Assembly (NCBI GenBank): GCA_018265835.1
Contig: JABLYK010000057.1
Coordinates: 1 to 10,637, forward strand
Reading direction: 5' to 3'
DNA: 10,637 nucleotides
Origin: Oscillospiraceae bacterium
GTDB lineage: Bacteria > Bacillota > Clostridia > Oscillospirales > Oscillospiraceae
Shown here: positions 1-6,403 of the stretch, one piece after another
Layout of the letters: each line of letters opens with the position of its first letter
How positions within the stretch are numbered: position 1 is the first letter of the stretch
Notes under the pieces: model-generated
Seen by the model: only the letters and a program-made list of their open reading frames with translations
Databases searched by the model: none
Told to the model about the DNA's origin: nothing
Position numbers and translations under genes: made by a program

Positions 1-103
1 AGGCCGAGAAGAATTTTCTCCGCCGCACATGTCGCCGGAGAAAATGATTGGATTTCCTTTCGCCGCTCCGGCGGCGAAACTCTACGAGGTTTTTGACAAA
101 CTG
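1..103. other. Gene-free edge with two inverted repeats
   Basis: I see no coding region here. Two hairpin-forming repeats are present. The first has 9-bp arms at 14-22 and 36-44 (TTTTCTCCG / CGGAGAAAA) around a 13-nt loop. The second has 9-bp arms at 58-66 and 71-79 (TTTCGCCGC / GCGGCGAAA) around TCCG. In both, the T-run lies on the 5' side and the A-run on the 3' side on either strand, the reverse of an intrinsic terminator, so neither should terminate transcription. Their role is unknown; they may be structure in a transcript from a gene left of the window. Confidence 0.5.
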
Positions 104-136
104 AAAACTCCGACTGGAAGTACCAGTCGGAGTTTT
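104..136 (-). terminator. Intrinsic terminator of the metNIQ operon
   Basis: A perfect 14-bp inverted repeat (104-117 with 123-136, loop AAGTA) sits 14 bp past the metQ stop. On the minus strand it reads AAAACTCCGACTGG, a 5-nt loop, then CCAGTCGGAGTTTT: a GC-containing stem ending in a U-run. The A-run/T-run symmetry means it could also stop plus-strand transcripts. Confidence 0.85.
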
Positions 137-150
137 GTGTGTCTGGGGGG

Positions 151-1008
151 TTAGAAGATGGCGACGACAGCGCCGCTGTAGGTGTCCGCAATATAATCCT
201 TTACAGCGTCGGCCTGCAGCGCCTTGACGAGCGCCTGAATTTTCTCGGAGTTCTCATCGCCACTGCGCACGGCGATGATGTTTGCATAGGTCTGGGCGGC
301 GGCGCCGCTGGCGTCCTCGGTGGCGAGCGCGTCGGCAATGTTCAGGCCTGCCGCGAGCGCGTAGTTGCCGTTGATGACGGCGATGGTGCCTGTATCGCTG
401 TTGGCGAGCTGCGCGGGCACGGTGCTGGCCTCGACGTCTACAATGTTATAACCGCCGTCGTCCACAATGTCAAGCGTGGTGACGCCCTTTTCAGGATCGG
501 CGTCCTCCGACAGGGCAATCAGACCCTCCTGCTGCAGCAGAAACAGGGCGCGGGTCTCGTTGCTGTCGTCTGCGGGGATGATAATGGTCGCGCCGTCAGC
601 CAGCGTGCTCAGATCGTCAATGCCGTTGCCGTAGATGCCGAACGGCTCATAGTGGATGGCCGCGACGGAGACCAGATCGGTGTTGTTGGCGGCGTTGAAG
701 CTGTTGAGGTAGGGAAGGTGCTGGAAGTAGTTCGCGTCAAGCTCGCCGTCAGCCAGAGCCGTATTCGGCAGAACGTAATCGTCAAAGATCTTGATTTCGA
801 GCGTGTAGCCTTCGCCGGCCAGAGCGGACTTGACCTGCTCGAGAATCTCCGCGTGCGGGGTGGCGCTTGCGCCGACCACGATGGTCTTGTCTTCGGTGGT
901 TCCGGCGCCGCTGGGGGCGGCGTCATCCTTCTTGGAGGAGCAGCCGGTCAGCGCTGCGAGCGAAAGCACAAGCGCGAGGGACAGCAGAATGGATATCAGC
1001 TTTTTCAT
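151..1008 (-). CDS. metQ: MetQ/NlpA-family methionine-binding lipoprotein
   Basis: This is the substrate-binding component of a methionine ABC importer. It is a lipid-anchored extracellular protein that captures methionine (often D- and L-forms in this family) and delivers it to MetI. The 285-residue length is normal. The N-terminus has a charged start (MKK), a hydrophobic stretch and the lipobox LTGC, with Cys23 as the lipidated residue. The mature part begins with the family hallmark IVVGASATPHAEILE (about 43-57) and contains DDYVLPNTAL and the DANYFQHLPYL block typical of NlpA/MetQ proteins. The ATG at 1006-1008 has an AAGGAG site 9 nt upstream. It is the last gene of metN-metI-metQ, 128 nt after metI, and is followed by a terminator. 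Substrate is inferred from family and operon; related NlpA proteins can bind other amino acids or dipeptides. Confidence 0.93.
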   Translation of the reverse strand: MKKLISILLSLALVLSLAALTGCSSKKDDAAPSGAGTTEDKTIVVGASATPHAEILEQVKSALAGEGYTLEIKIFDDYVLPNTALADGELDANYFQHLPYLNSFNAANNTDLVSVAAIHYEPFGIYGNGIDDLSTLADGATIIIPADDSNETRALFLLQQEGLIALSEDADPEKGVTTLDIVDDGGYNIVDVEASTVPAQLANSDTGTIAVINGNYALAAGLNIADALATEDASGAAAQTYANIIAVRSGDENSEKIQALVKALQADAVKDYIADTYSGAVVAIF

Positions 1009-1069
1009 GGTGACAATCTCCTTTTCATTTACGATATTTATATATGGTGTATTAGTAGTTCGTTTTCGG

Positions 1070-1091
1070 CCGGTACATTCGGCCGTACCGG
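1070..1091 (-). other. Inverted repeat in the metI-metQ gap
   Basis: A 7-bp inverted repeat (CCGGTAC at 1070-1076, GTACCGG at 1085-1091, 8-nt loop) lies in the 128-nt gap between metI and metQ. It has no U-run, so it is not a complete intrinsic terminator. The 60 nt between it and metQ are A/T-rich with TATA-like sequence but no convincing -35. A plausible role is mRNA processing or stabilisation that sets a separate level for the binding protein; this is inference. Confidence 0.35.
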
Positions 1092-1136
1092 AAATTGATG
1101 CGCAGCAGCGCGGGAAAACGCAGGGTCATCGCTCCG

Positions 1137-1823
1137 TCACCCCCGGGTGCGGATGCGGCGGTCAACGCGGTGCGCGATGCGCATACCGACTGCCTGAATG
1201 ACCTCTACGATGATCGCAATGAGCACCACGCAGACCCAGATTACGAGCTGATCGTTGCGCTGGTGGCCATAGACGATGGCGATCTGACCCAGCCCGCCGC
1301 CGCCGATTGTGGCGGCCATGGCGGAGTAGCCAAGGATGGTGACCGTAGAGATGACGGCGCCGATGATGAGCGAGGGCTTCGCTTCCGGAATGAGTACCTT
1401 CCAGACGATTTGGAACGAGGACGTGCCCATGGCCTGTGCCGCCTCAATGACGCCGGCGTCCACCTCCTTGACGGAGGACTCCACCATGCGCGCTACATAG
1501 GGCGCTGCCGCGATGACGAGCGTGACGATCACGGCGCGGTTGCCGAGACTGGTGCCGACGATGAACTTTGCGACCGGCAGCATGGCAACCATGAGGATGA
1601 TGAACGGCATGCTGCGCAGGAAATTTACCACGACGCCCAAGATGCTGTTGAGCCACTTGATCGGGTGGATGCCGTCGGAGTCTGTCACGCGCAGCAGCAG
1701 ACCGAGCGGGAGGCCAATGAGATAGGCGAACAGGGTGGCCAGAAGCGTCATGTAAATGGTCTCCCAGACACCGAGCTGCAGAACATTGTTGTCCCAGAGT
1801 TTTGCGAGCCAGTCGGTATTCAT
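1137..1823 (-). CDS. metI: Methionine ABC transporter permease MetI
   Basis: This is the inner-membrane permease of the methionine importer; two copies would pair with two MetN ATPases. The 228 residues are normal for MetI and show about five hydrophobic spans. The ATPase-coupling EAA loop is clear at about 127-147 (EAAQAMGTSSFQIVWKVLIPEA region, with conserved EAA, Gly133 and the IP near its end). The glycine-rich GGGGLGQIA block before the last span is typical of MetI. The start at 1821-1823 has a perfect AGGAGG 8 nt upstream, lying inside the 3' end of metN. Only 3 nt separate the metN stop from this start, so the two are translationally coupled. Confidence 0.94.
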   Translation of the reverse strand: MNTDWLAKLWDNNVLQLGVWETIYMTLLATLFAYLIGLPLGLLLRVTDSDGIHPIKWLNSILGVVVNFLRSMPFIILMVAMLPVAKFIVGTSLGNRAVIVTLVIAAAPYVARMVESSVKEVDAGVIEAAQAMGTSSFQIVWKVLIPEAKPSLIIGAVISTVTILGYSAMAATIGGGGLGQIAIVYGHQRNDQLVIWVCVVLIAIIVEVIQAVGMRIAHRVDRRIRTRG

Positions 1824-1826
1824 ATC

Positions 1827-2816
1827 TCAGTCCTCCTCGTAGTTGATGTGGTTGGCGTCCAGAAACCGGAGCACCGCCTGAATCTGGCGCTCGTCGTTCG
1901 GCAGCTCCAGAATCATGTGGCCGTAGGCATTGCCCTCCACGAAGCGGGTGTCGGCAAAGACGATGTTCACCGGCACGTGACAGTCCATCGCAATGCGCGA
2001 GATGATCGGCTCGCCGGAAACGCGGTTGTCGAACACGAGCCGCAGCCGCCGCCCTTCACACGGTGGGAGACTGACCACGGGATTGTTGGGAATGATAAGC
2101 GCCTTGGCAATGTCGGACTGCGGGTTCACGAACACCTCGCTGACCTTGCCGATCTCTGCGATCCGGCTCTGGTCGATGACGGCGACGCGGTCGCAGATCT
2201 GTTCGATCACGCGCATCTCGTGCGTGATGACCACAATGGTTACGCCGAGCGTCCGGTTGATCTGCTTGAGCAGCGCGAGAATGGCCTGCGTGGTCGTGGG
2301 GTCGAGTGCGCTGGTGGCCTCGTCGCACAGCAGATACTTCGGCTTCGTGGCGAGCGCGCGGGCGATGGCCACGCGCTGCTTCTGCCCGCCGGAGAGCTGC
2401 GACGGATAGGCGTTCGCGCGGTCGGACAGGCCGACCAGCTCCAGCAGCTCCGCTGCGCGCTTACGGGCGTCGTTCTTCGTCACGCCGGCGATCTCCAGCG
2501 GGAAGCAGACATTTTTCAAAACGGTGCGCTGCTCCAACAGGTTGAAGCCCTGAAAGATCATGCCGATCGACTGGCGTGTGCGCAGCAGCTCCCTGCGCGG
2601 CAGCGCGGTCAGATCCCGGCCATCCAGAATCACCTTGCCGGAAGTCGGACGCTCCAGCAGATTGATACACCGCACCAGCGTGCTCTTGCCCGCGCCGGAC
2701 AGGCCGATGATCCCAAAGATTTCGCCGTCTTCAATCGTTAGGTTGATGTCCTGCAGCGCGGTGATCGGGCCGGCTGCAGCGCCGTAGGTTTTGTTTAGGT
2801 TCTGAATTTCAATCAT
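1827..2816 (-). CDS. metN: Methionine ABC transporter ATPase MetN with NIL domain
   Basis: This ATPase powers methionine import through MetI. I chose the ATG at 2814-2816 (329 residues, MIEIQNLNKTYG): it matches family N-termini and has a GTGAGG-type ribosome site about 9 nt upstream. Longer in-frame starts would run back through the leader terminator. Visible motifs are Walker A GLSGAGKST (38-46), Q-loop GMIFQGFN (about 85-92), signature LSGGQKQR (141-148), Walker B YLLCDE (161-166) and the switch His199 in ITHEM. Residues about 255-328 form the C-terminal NIL domain, which in MetN binds methionine and inhibits transport when internal methionine is high (known for the E. coli protein). First structural gene of metNIQ, preceded by an unusual leader. 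Confidence 0.94.
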   Translation of the reverse strand: MIEIQNLNKTYGAAAGPITALQDINLTIEDGEIFGIIGLSGAGKSTLVRCINLLERPTSGKVILDGRDLTALPRRELLRTRQSIGMIFQGFNLLEQRTVLKNVCFPLEIAGVTKNDARKRAAELLELVGLSDRANAYPSQLSGGQKQRVAIARALATKPKYLLCDEATSALDPTTTQAILALLKQINRTLGVTIVVITHEMRVIEQICDRVAVIDQSRIAEIGKVSEVFVNPQSDIAKALIIPNNPVVSLPPCEGRRLRLVFDNRVSGEPIISRIAMDCHVPVNIVFADTRFVEGNAYGHMILELPNDERQIQAVLRFLDANHINYEED

Positions 2817-2850
2817 GAACGCGTACCTCACAGTCATGGTGTTTACAGAG

Positions 2851-2897
2851 AAAAAAGAGAGGCCGGAAGACTCGCGTGTCTTCCGGCCTCTCTTTTT
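2851..2897 (-). terminator. Leader terminator (attenuator) before metN
   Basis: A perfect 20-bp inverted repeat: 5' arm 2897-2878 and 3' arm 2871-2852 on the minus strand, loop ACGCGA. It is GC-rich in the middle (GGCCGGAAGAC) and ends in six Ts (2856-2851). It lies between the metN promoter and the metN start, 34 nt before the ATG, so it would terminate most transcripts before the operon. No gene needs terminating here other than the 38-codon leader ORF, which points to conditional read-through. A plus-strand U-run also exists, but no plus-strand gene leads into it. Confidence 0.88.
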
Positions 2898-2899
2898 GC

Positions 2900-2915
2900 G
2901 GTGCATCTTTGCACC
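2900..2915 (-). other. Small hairpin between leader ORF and terminator
   Basis: On the minus strand GGTGC (2915-2911), loop AAAGAT and GCACC (2904-2900) form a 5-bp stem 8 nt after the leader-ORF stop. Its ATGCAC (2906-2901) can alternatively pair with GTGCAT in the Met/Cys codon region (2978-2973). A T-run just upstream (2922-2918) could pair with the AAAAA that opens the terminator 5' arm (2897-2893). It may belong to a competing antiterminator fold; this is unproven. Confidence 0.4.
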
Positions 2916-2923
2916 TGAAAAAA

Positions 2924-3040
2924 TCAAGCGGATATGATACAAGACGAGCCATCATTTTGAGCACGACGAGACATGCACATGCAGCGGGGCATGCACATCA
3001 TCATATCCATCATCATGTTGGCTCTGCGTGCAGAGGTCAT
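2924..3040 (-). CDS. Met/Cys-rich leader peptide of metNIQ (putative)
   Basis: A 38-codon ORF whose core reads MMMDMMMCMPRCMCM (residues 9-23). Overall there are ten Met (start included) and four Cys. The ATG at 3038-3040 has an AAGGAG-type site (AGGAG at 3054-3050) 9 nt upstream, and the start lies about 45 nt downstream of the expected transcription start of a consensus promoter. It is followed by the 2851-2897 terminator and then metN. By analogy with the trp, his and leu leaders, ribosome stalling at Met codons under methionine starvation would alter leader folding and allow transcription into metNIQ. The sequence resembles no structured protein: it has no long hydrophobic span and no repeat beyond the Met/Cys run. 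The alternative is a small metal-binding (Cu-type Met/Cys) peptide, which fits the neighbouring methionine transporter less well. The ORF, ribosome site and position are seen; regulation is inferred. Confidence 0.75.
   Translation of the reverse strand: MTSARRANMMMDMMMCMPRCMCMSRRAQNDGSSCIISA
2973..2998 (-). other. Hairpin formed by the leader's Met/Cys codons
   Basis: Minus-strand ATGTGCATGC (2998-2989) pairs with GCATGTGCAT (2982-2973) over 10 bp, two of them G-U, with loop CCCGCT. The arms are codons 15-18 and 20-23 of the leader ORF, so a ribosome reading the Met run must melt it. That makes it a candidate pause or competing stem in attenuation. Confidence 0.55.
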
Positions 3041-3069
3041 ATGGCGCGTCTCCTTTCTTCGATGTTGAC

Positions 3070-3088
3070 CCCGATTTGAGGCTTCGGG
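3070..3088 (-). other. 5'-end hairpin of the metNIQ transcript
   Basis: Minus-strand CCCGA (3088-3084) and TCGGG (3074-3070) enclose the loop AGCCTCAAA. It falls at the expected 5' end of the transcript. The loop's GCCTC is complementary to GAGGC in the terminator 5' arm (2890-2886), a possible but short long-range contact. Confidence 0.35.
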
Positions 3089-3091
3089 CGC

Positions 3092-3120
3092 ATTATAGTC
3101 CCACTTTTTTGGTTTGTCAA
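3092..3120 (-). promoter_or_regulatory. Consensus sigma-A promoter of metNIQ
   Basis: Minus strand TTGACA (3120-3115), a 17-bp spacer, TATAAT (3097-3092): a perfect match to the vegetative consensus. The transcription start should be near 3084-3086. An A-run just upstream (3131-3126) could act as an UP-like element. Such a strong promoter fits control by termination in the leader rather than by promoter weakness. Confidence 0.9.
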
Positions 3121-3132
3121 CCCGCTTTTTTG
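3100..3132. repeat. Two 12-bp direct repeats around the metNIQ -35 box
   Basis: CCCACTTTTTTG (3100-3111) and CCCGCTTTTTTG (3121-3132) match at 11 of 12 positions and are exactly 21 bp apart, about two helical turns. They bracket the -35 hexamer at 3115-3120. This could be a pair of protein sites on one DNA face, or simply phased A-tracts that bend the promoter. Confidence 0.5.
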
Positions 3133-3185
3133 AGGGATTTGCAGTTTCAGGGAGCATATTGTACAAAATGATGTGATTTTCCGTA

Positions 3186-3215
3186 TTGAAAGTTAGCCAG
3201 CTTGTGTGGTATGAT
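3186..3215 (+). promoter_or_regulatory. Promoter of the first oxidoreductase-hypA unit
   Basis: TTGAAA (3186-3191), an 18-bp spacer and TATGAT (3210-3215), with a TG one base before the -10 (3207-3208), an extended -10 feature. The start of transcription should be near 3222, giving a leader of about 65 nt. It diverges from the metNIQ promoter, with 65 bp between the two -35 boxes; an 8-bp palindrome TTGTACAA (3159-3166) lies in this gap and is a weak operator candidate. Confidence 0.65.
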
Positions 3216-3285
3216 AATTGTGCATCAATTAACATAGGATCGCATTGCACCAAATCCAAATTACAAAATGGGAAGGAGCCTGAAA

Positions 3286-6018
3286 ATGGCAGGAGAAAGA
3301 GAACTGATCCTGAAACTGGGCAAAAAGATCACAGACAGAATCGATGTCAAGCTTGGCATGACGAAGCTGGATGCGGATTCCCCGGAATACTATGGCCTCG
3401 CAAGTGTCGTCACGGATGAGATGGCAGCGCTTGCGCTGGAGATGGACGTCCGCGTGCCCATCACCGCAGAGAAGCTCGCAAAAAAAGTCGGCAAGCCTGC
3501 CGAGAGCGTGAGAGCGCTGCTCGACAAGATGGCGGGCATCGGCCTTCTGGAGTACAACTGGGAGAACCCGAAGCAGGAGAAGCAGTATATTCTGCCGATC
3601 TTTGTTCCCGGCTGCGCAGAGCTGATGAACATGCACATTGAGCAGACGGAAGAGCATCCGGAAATTCCGCGGTTCTTTAACAACATGGCATTTATGCCGC
3701 TGACGAAGATCACCCCGATGATGCCTCCCGGAGGCGCGGGGCTCGGCATGCACGTCGTCCCCGTGGAGAAAGCCATCCCCGCGAAGAACGAGTCTGTGGA
3801 CATTGAGCACCTCTCCCACTGGCTGAAGAAGTATGAGGGTCAACTCGGCGTTGGCTACTGCTCCTGCCGCAACGCCATGCGCATTGCGGGCGAAGGCTGC
3901 GGTGAGCTGCAGGATGAGCTGTGCATCGCGGTCGGCCAGTTTGCGAAATACTGCGAAGAAAACAACATGGGCCGTCCCATTACCTACGAAGAGGCGATGG
4001 GGATTCTGCAGCGTGCGGAGGACAACGGCTACGTCCACCAGATCACGAACATCGACGGCGAAGATAAGATCTTTGCCATCTGCAACTGCGCGCTCGGCTC
4101 CTGCTTCGCCCTGCGCACATCGCAGCTGTTCAACACGCCGAACATGTCCGCCTCCGCTTACCGGGCGCACGTCGATACGGAAAACTGCGTGGCCTGCGGC
4201 AAGTGCGTAGAAGTATGTCCCGCCGGCGCGGCGAAGCTCGGCCAGAAGCTCTGTACGAAAAACGGACCCATCGAATATCCCAAGCAGCCCCTGCCCGACG
4301 ATACCCACTGGGGCGAGCATATGTGGAACAAAAACTACAAGAACGACAACCAGAAGAACTGCCACGAGACGGGCACGTCTCCGTGCAAGACGGCGTGCCC
4401 CGCGCACATCGCGGTGCAGGGCTACATCAAGATGGCGGCGCAGGGCCGTTATCTGGACGCGCTCAAGCTCATCAAGCAGGATAACCCGTTCCCGGCCGTG
4501 TGCGGCAGCATCTGCAACCGCCGCTGCGAGGACGTCTGCACGCGCGGTGATGTGGATCGCGCCGTTGCGATTGACGAGATCAAGAAGTTCATCGCCGAGC
4601 AGGAGCTGAAAGCGGAGAACCGCTACATCCCGAAGAAGATCCGCCACAAGGGCGATGACAAGGATTACGAGGAAAAGATTGCGATCATCGGCGCAGGCCC
4701 TGCGGGCATGAGCTGCGCGTATTATCTGGCGCAGATGGGCTATGTCAACGTGACGGTCTTCGACCGGAACCCGGCGCCGGGCGGCATGCTGACGTATGGA
4801 ATTCCGAGCTTCCGTCTGGAGCGGGATGTCATCAATGCCGAGATCGACGTACTGAAGGAAATGGGCGTTACCTTCCGGTGCGGCGTGGAAGTTGGCAAGG
4901 ACATCACCATCCAGCAGCTGCGTGACGAGGGCTACAAGGGCTTCTATGTTGCCATCGGTGCGCAGAAGAGCGCGGCGATCGGTGTCCCGGGCGAAGAGCT
5001 TGCGGGCGTGTTCGGCGGCGTGGACTTCCTGCGCGAAGTGAACCTCGGCAAGAAGCCGAAGATCGGCAAGAAGTGCGCAGTCATCGGCGGCGGCAACGTC
5101 GCAATGGACGTGTGCCGCACGGCGATCCGCCTCGGCGCGAAGGAGACTTATATCGTCTACCGCCGCAGCGAAGCCGAAATGCCTGCCGATCCGGAAGAGG
5201 TCGCAGAGGCGATGGCAGAAGGCGTGCAGTTCCGTTACCTGAACGCACCGGTGGAGATCCTTGGCGAAAACGGCAAGGTCACCGGCCTGAAGGTCGAGAT
5301 CATGAAGCTGGGCGCAGCGGACGAGAAGGGCAGAAGAAAGCCTGTCGGCACCGGCGAGTATGAGACGATCGCGGTTGAATCGGTGATTGGCGCAATTGGT
5401 CAGAAGGCCGATTGGGGCACGCTGGACGTCGGCGCGCTGGAGACGACCGCGAAGGGTACGGCTGTTGCGGATGCTGTCACGTACCAGACGGCGCAGAGCG
5501 ACATCTTTGTCGGCGGCGACGTACATACGGGCCCGAAGTTTGCAATCGACGCGATCGCGGCAGGCCGCGAGGGCGCGATCTCGCTGCACCGCTATGTGCA
5601 TCCGGGCCAGAGCCTGACGCTGTCGCGCAACCCGAGAGATTTCCATGAGCTGAACAAGAAGGACGTCGTGGTGCCGCTGGACTGCTTCGATGCGCCGGCG
5701 CGCCAGGAAGTTGCGCACGACAAGAAGAAGGCGAAGACGTTCCAGAACGACCGCATCACGTTCACGGAAGAGCAGGTGAAGGCGGAAGCGTCCCGCTGCC
5801 TTGGCTGCGGCGCGACGATCGTCGATCAGAACAAGTGCATCGGCTGCGGCCTGTGCACCACGAAGTGCGAGTTCGACGCGATCCACCTGACGCGTGACCA
5901 TCCGGAGGCCTCGAAGATGATGAGGTACGAGGATAAGATTAAGGGCGTGCTGCCGTATGCGGCGAAGCGCGCGGTTAAGATCACGATCAAGGACCTCAAG
6001 GAAAAGTTCGCAAAGTAA
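3286..6018 (+). CDS. Multi-[4Fe-4S] FAD/NAD(P) oxidoreductase, NfnL/GltD-like, copy 1
   Basis: A 910-residue cytoplasmic electron-transfer flavoprotein with no signal peptide. Regions in order: 40-90, winged-helix-like segment; 190-275, a Cys-rich module (CSCR 192-195, C205, C213, CNC 266-268, C273); 301-311, a single ferredoxin motif CVACGKCVEVCP; 359-440, the Fer4_20/GltD-type cluster region (C359, C367, C371, C406, C410, C414, C418); 465-560, FAD fold with GAGPAG 469-474; 595-700, NAD(P) fold with GGGNVA 601-606; 740-765, the second FAD contact GGDVHTGPKFAIDAIAAG; 838-861, Cys pair plus CIGCGLCTTKC. The core resembles NfnL and glutamate synthase small subunits, which move electrons between NAD(P)H and Fe-S partners; the physiological partner here is unknown. 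I start at 3286 rather than 3268: GGAAGGAG ends 7 nt upstream, and copy 2 begins likewise (MAEERELILK). It is followed by hypA after 27 nt. Confidence 0.85.
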   Translation: MAGERELILKLGKKITDRIDVKLGMTKLDADSPEYYGLASVVTDEMAALALEMDVRVPITAEKLAKKVGKPAESVRALLDKMAGIGLLEYNWENPKQEKQYILPIFVPGCAELMNMHIEQTEEHPEIPRFFNNMAFMPLTKITPMMPPGGAGLGMHVVPVEKAIPAKNESVDIEHLSHWLKKYEGQLGVGYCSCRNAMRIAGEGCGELQDELCIAVGQFAKYCEENNMGRPITYEEAMGILQRAEDNGYVHQITNIDGEDKIFAICNCALGSCFALRTSQLFNTPNMSASAYRAHVDTENCVACGKCVEVCPAGAAKLGQKLCTKNGPIEYPKQPLPDDTHWGEHMWNKNYKNDNQKNCHETGTSPCKTACPAHIAVQGYIKMAAQGRYLDALKLIKQDNPFPAVCGSICNRRCEDVCTRGDVDRAVAIDEIKKFIAEQELKAENRYIPKKIRHKGDDKDYEEKIAIIGAGPAGMSCAYYLAQMGYVNVTVFDRNPAPGGMLTYGIPSFRLERDVINAEIDVLKEMGVTFRCGVEVGKDITIQQLRDEGYKGFYVAIGAQKSAAIGVPGEELAGVFGGVDFLREVNLGKKPKIGKKCAVIGGGNVAMDVCRTAIRLGAKETYIVYRRSEAEMPADPEEVAEAMAEGVQFRYLNAPVEILGENGKVTGLKVEIMKLGAADEKGRRKPVGTGEYETIAVESVIGAIGQKADWGTLDVGALETTAKGTAVADAVTYQTAQSDIFVGGDVHTGPKFAIDAIAAGREGAISLHRYVHPGQSLTLSRNPRDFHELNKKDVVVPLDCFDAPARQEVAHDKKKAKTFQNDRITFTEEQVKAEASRCLGCGATIVDQNKCIGCGLCTTKCEFDAIHLTRDHPEASKMMRYEDKIKGVLPYAAKRAVKITIKDLKEKFAK

Positions 6019-6391
6019 TTTCAATTTCACCGAAGGAGAACATCCATGCACGAGCTGGGAACGGTTTTTTATGTCATCAAGGAAGTCGAAAAAATCGCAG
6101 AGGAAAATGCGCTGACGCAGGTCGGCAGCGTCACTCTGGAGGTCGGCGAGGTGAGCGGGATCATTCCGCGCTATCTGACGGACTGCTGGAACTGGGCGGT
6201 CAAGGACACGACCTATCTCAAGGGAGCGGAGTTGCGGATCGAGACGCTGGAGGCGGTGACCTACTGCGAGGATTGCCAGAAAACTTACCCAACGGTGAAG
6301 TACGCGAAAATTTGCCCTTACTGTAAAAGCGAACACACCTATCTCCTGACGGGCAACGAATATAACATCAAGGAGATCGAAGCCTGTTAGC
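5803..6391 (+). repeat. 589-bp perfect repeat, copy 1
   Basis: Reading base by base, this stretch is identical to 9962-10550 (offset 4159). It covers the last 71 codons of the oxidoreductase, the 27-nt gap, all of hypA and one base beyond its stop. A mismatch (T5802 versus C9961) bounds it on the left, and divergence starts at 6392/10551. It is the least diverged part of a larger duplication, units 3286-6391 and 7442-10550. Confidence 0.95.
6046..6390 (+). CDS. hypA: HypA-family nickel metallochaperone, copy 1
   Basis: A 114-residue HypA/HybF protein, a normal length. In known systems HypA binds Ni through the N-terminal MHE segment and, with HypB, delivers it to [NiFe]-hydrogenase (or urease in some bacteria). 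Here the start is MHEL (His2, Glu3), and the structural zinc site is C74-C77 and C90-C93 (CEDC, CPYC). AAGGAG lies 7 nt before the ATG. The gene sits 27 nt after the oxidoreductase, evidently co-transcribed, and a terminator follows it. No hypB, other hyp gene or hydrogenase subunit is in the window, so either it serves a hydrogenase encoded elsewhere or it has a role tied to the oxidoreductase. The protein is identical to the copy at 10205-10549. Confidence 0.88.
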   Translation: MHELGTVFYVIKEVEKIAEENALTQVGSVTLEVGEVSGIIPRYLTDCWNWAVKDTTYLKGAELRIETLEAVTYCEDCQKTYPTVKYAKICPYCKSEHTYLLTGNEYNIKEIEAC

Positions 6392-6403
6392 ACAGCAAAC
6401 CAA

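Noticed and set aside
139..1098. Plus-strand open frame opposite metQ
   Set aside because: Antisense to a clear lipoprotein gene with lipobox and family motifs; no supporting start signal.
1095..2741. Long plus-strand open frame (548 codons) opposite metI and metN
   Set aside because: It is antisense to two genes with unmistakable ABC-transporter motifs, is low-complexity and Arg/Asp/His-rich, and has no ribosome site. It is a by-product of GC-rich codon use.
2817..2942. Longer MetN reaching back to 2942
   Set aside because: The extra 42 residues read through the leader terminator and have no homology to MetN N-termini; the 2816 start has a ribosome site and a family-like N-terminus.
2816..3090. 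SAM-I (S-box) riboswitch or Met T-box in the metN leader
   Set aside because: I could not find the conserved S-box core or a T-box sequence on the minus strand, and most of the leader is occupied by the short ORF and its hairpins. An Rfam search would settle this.
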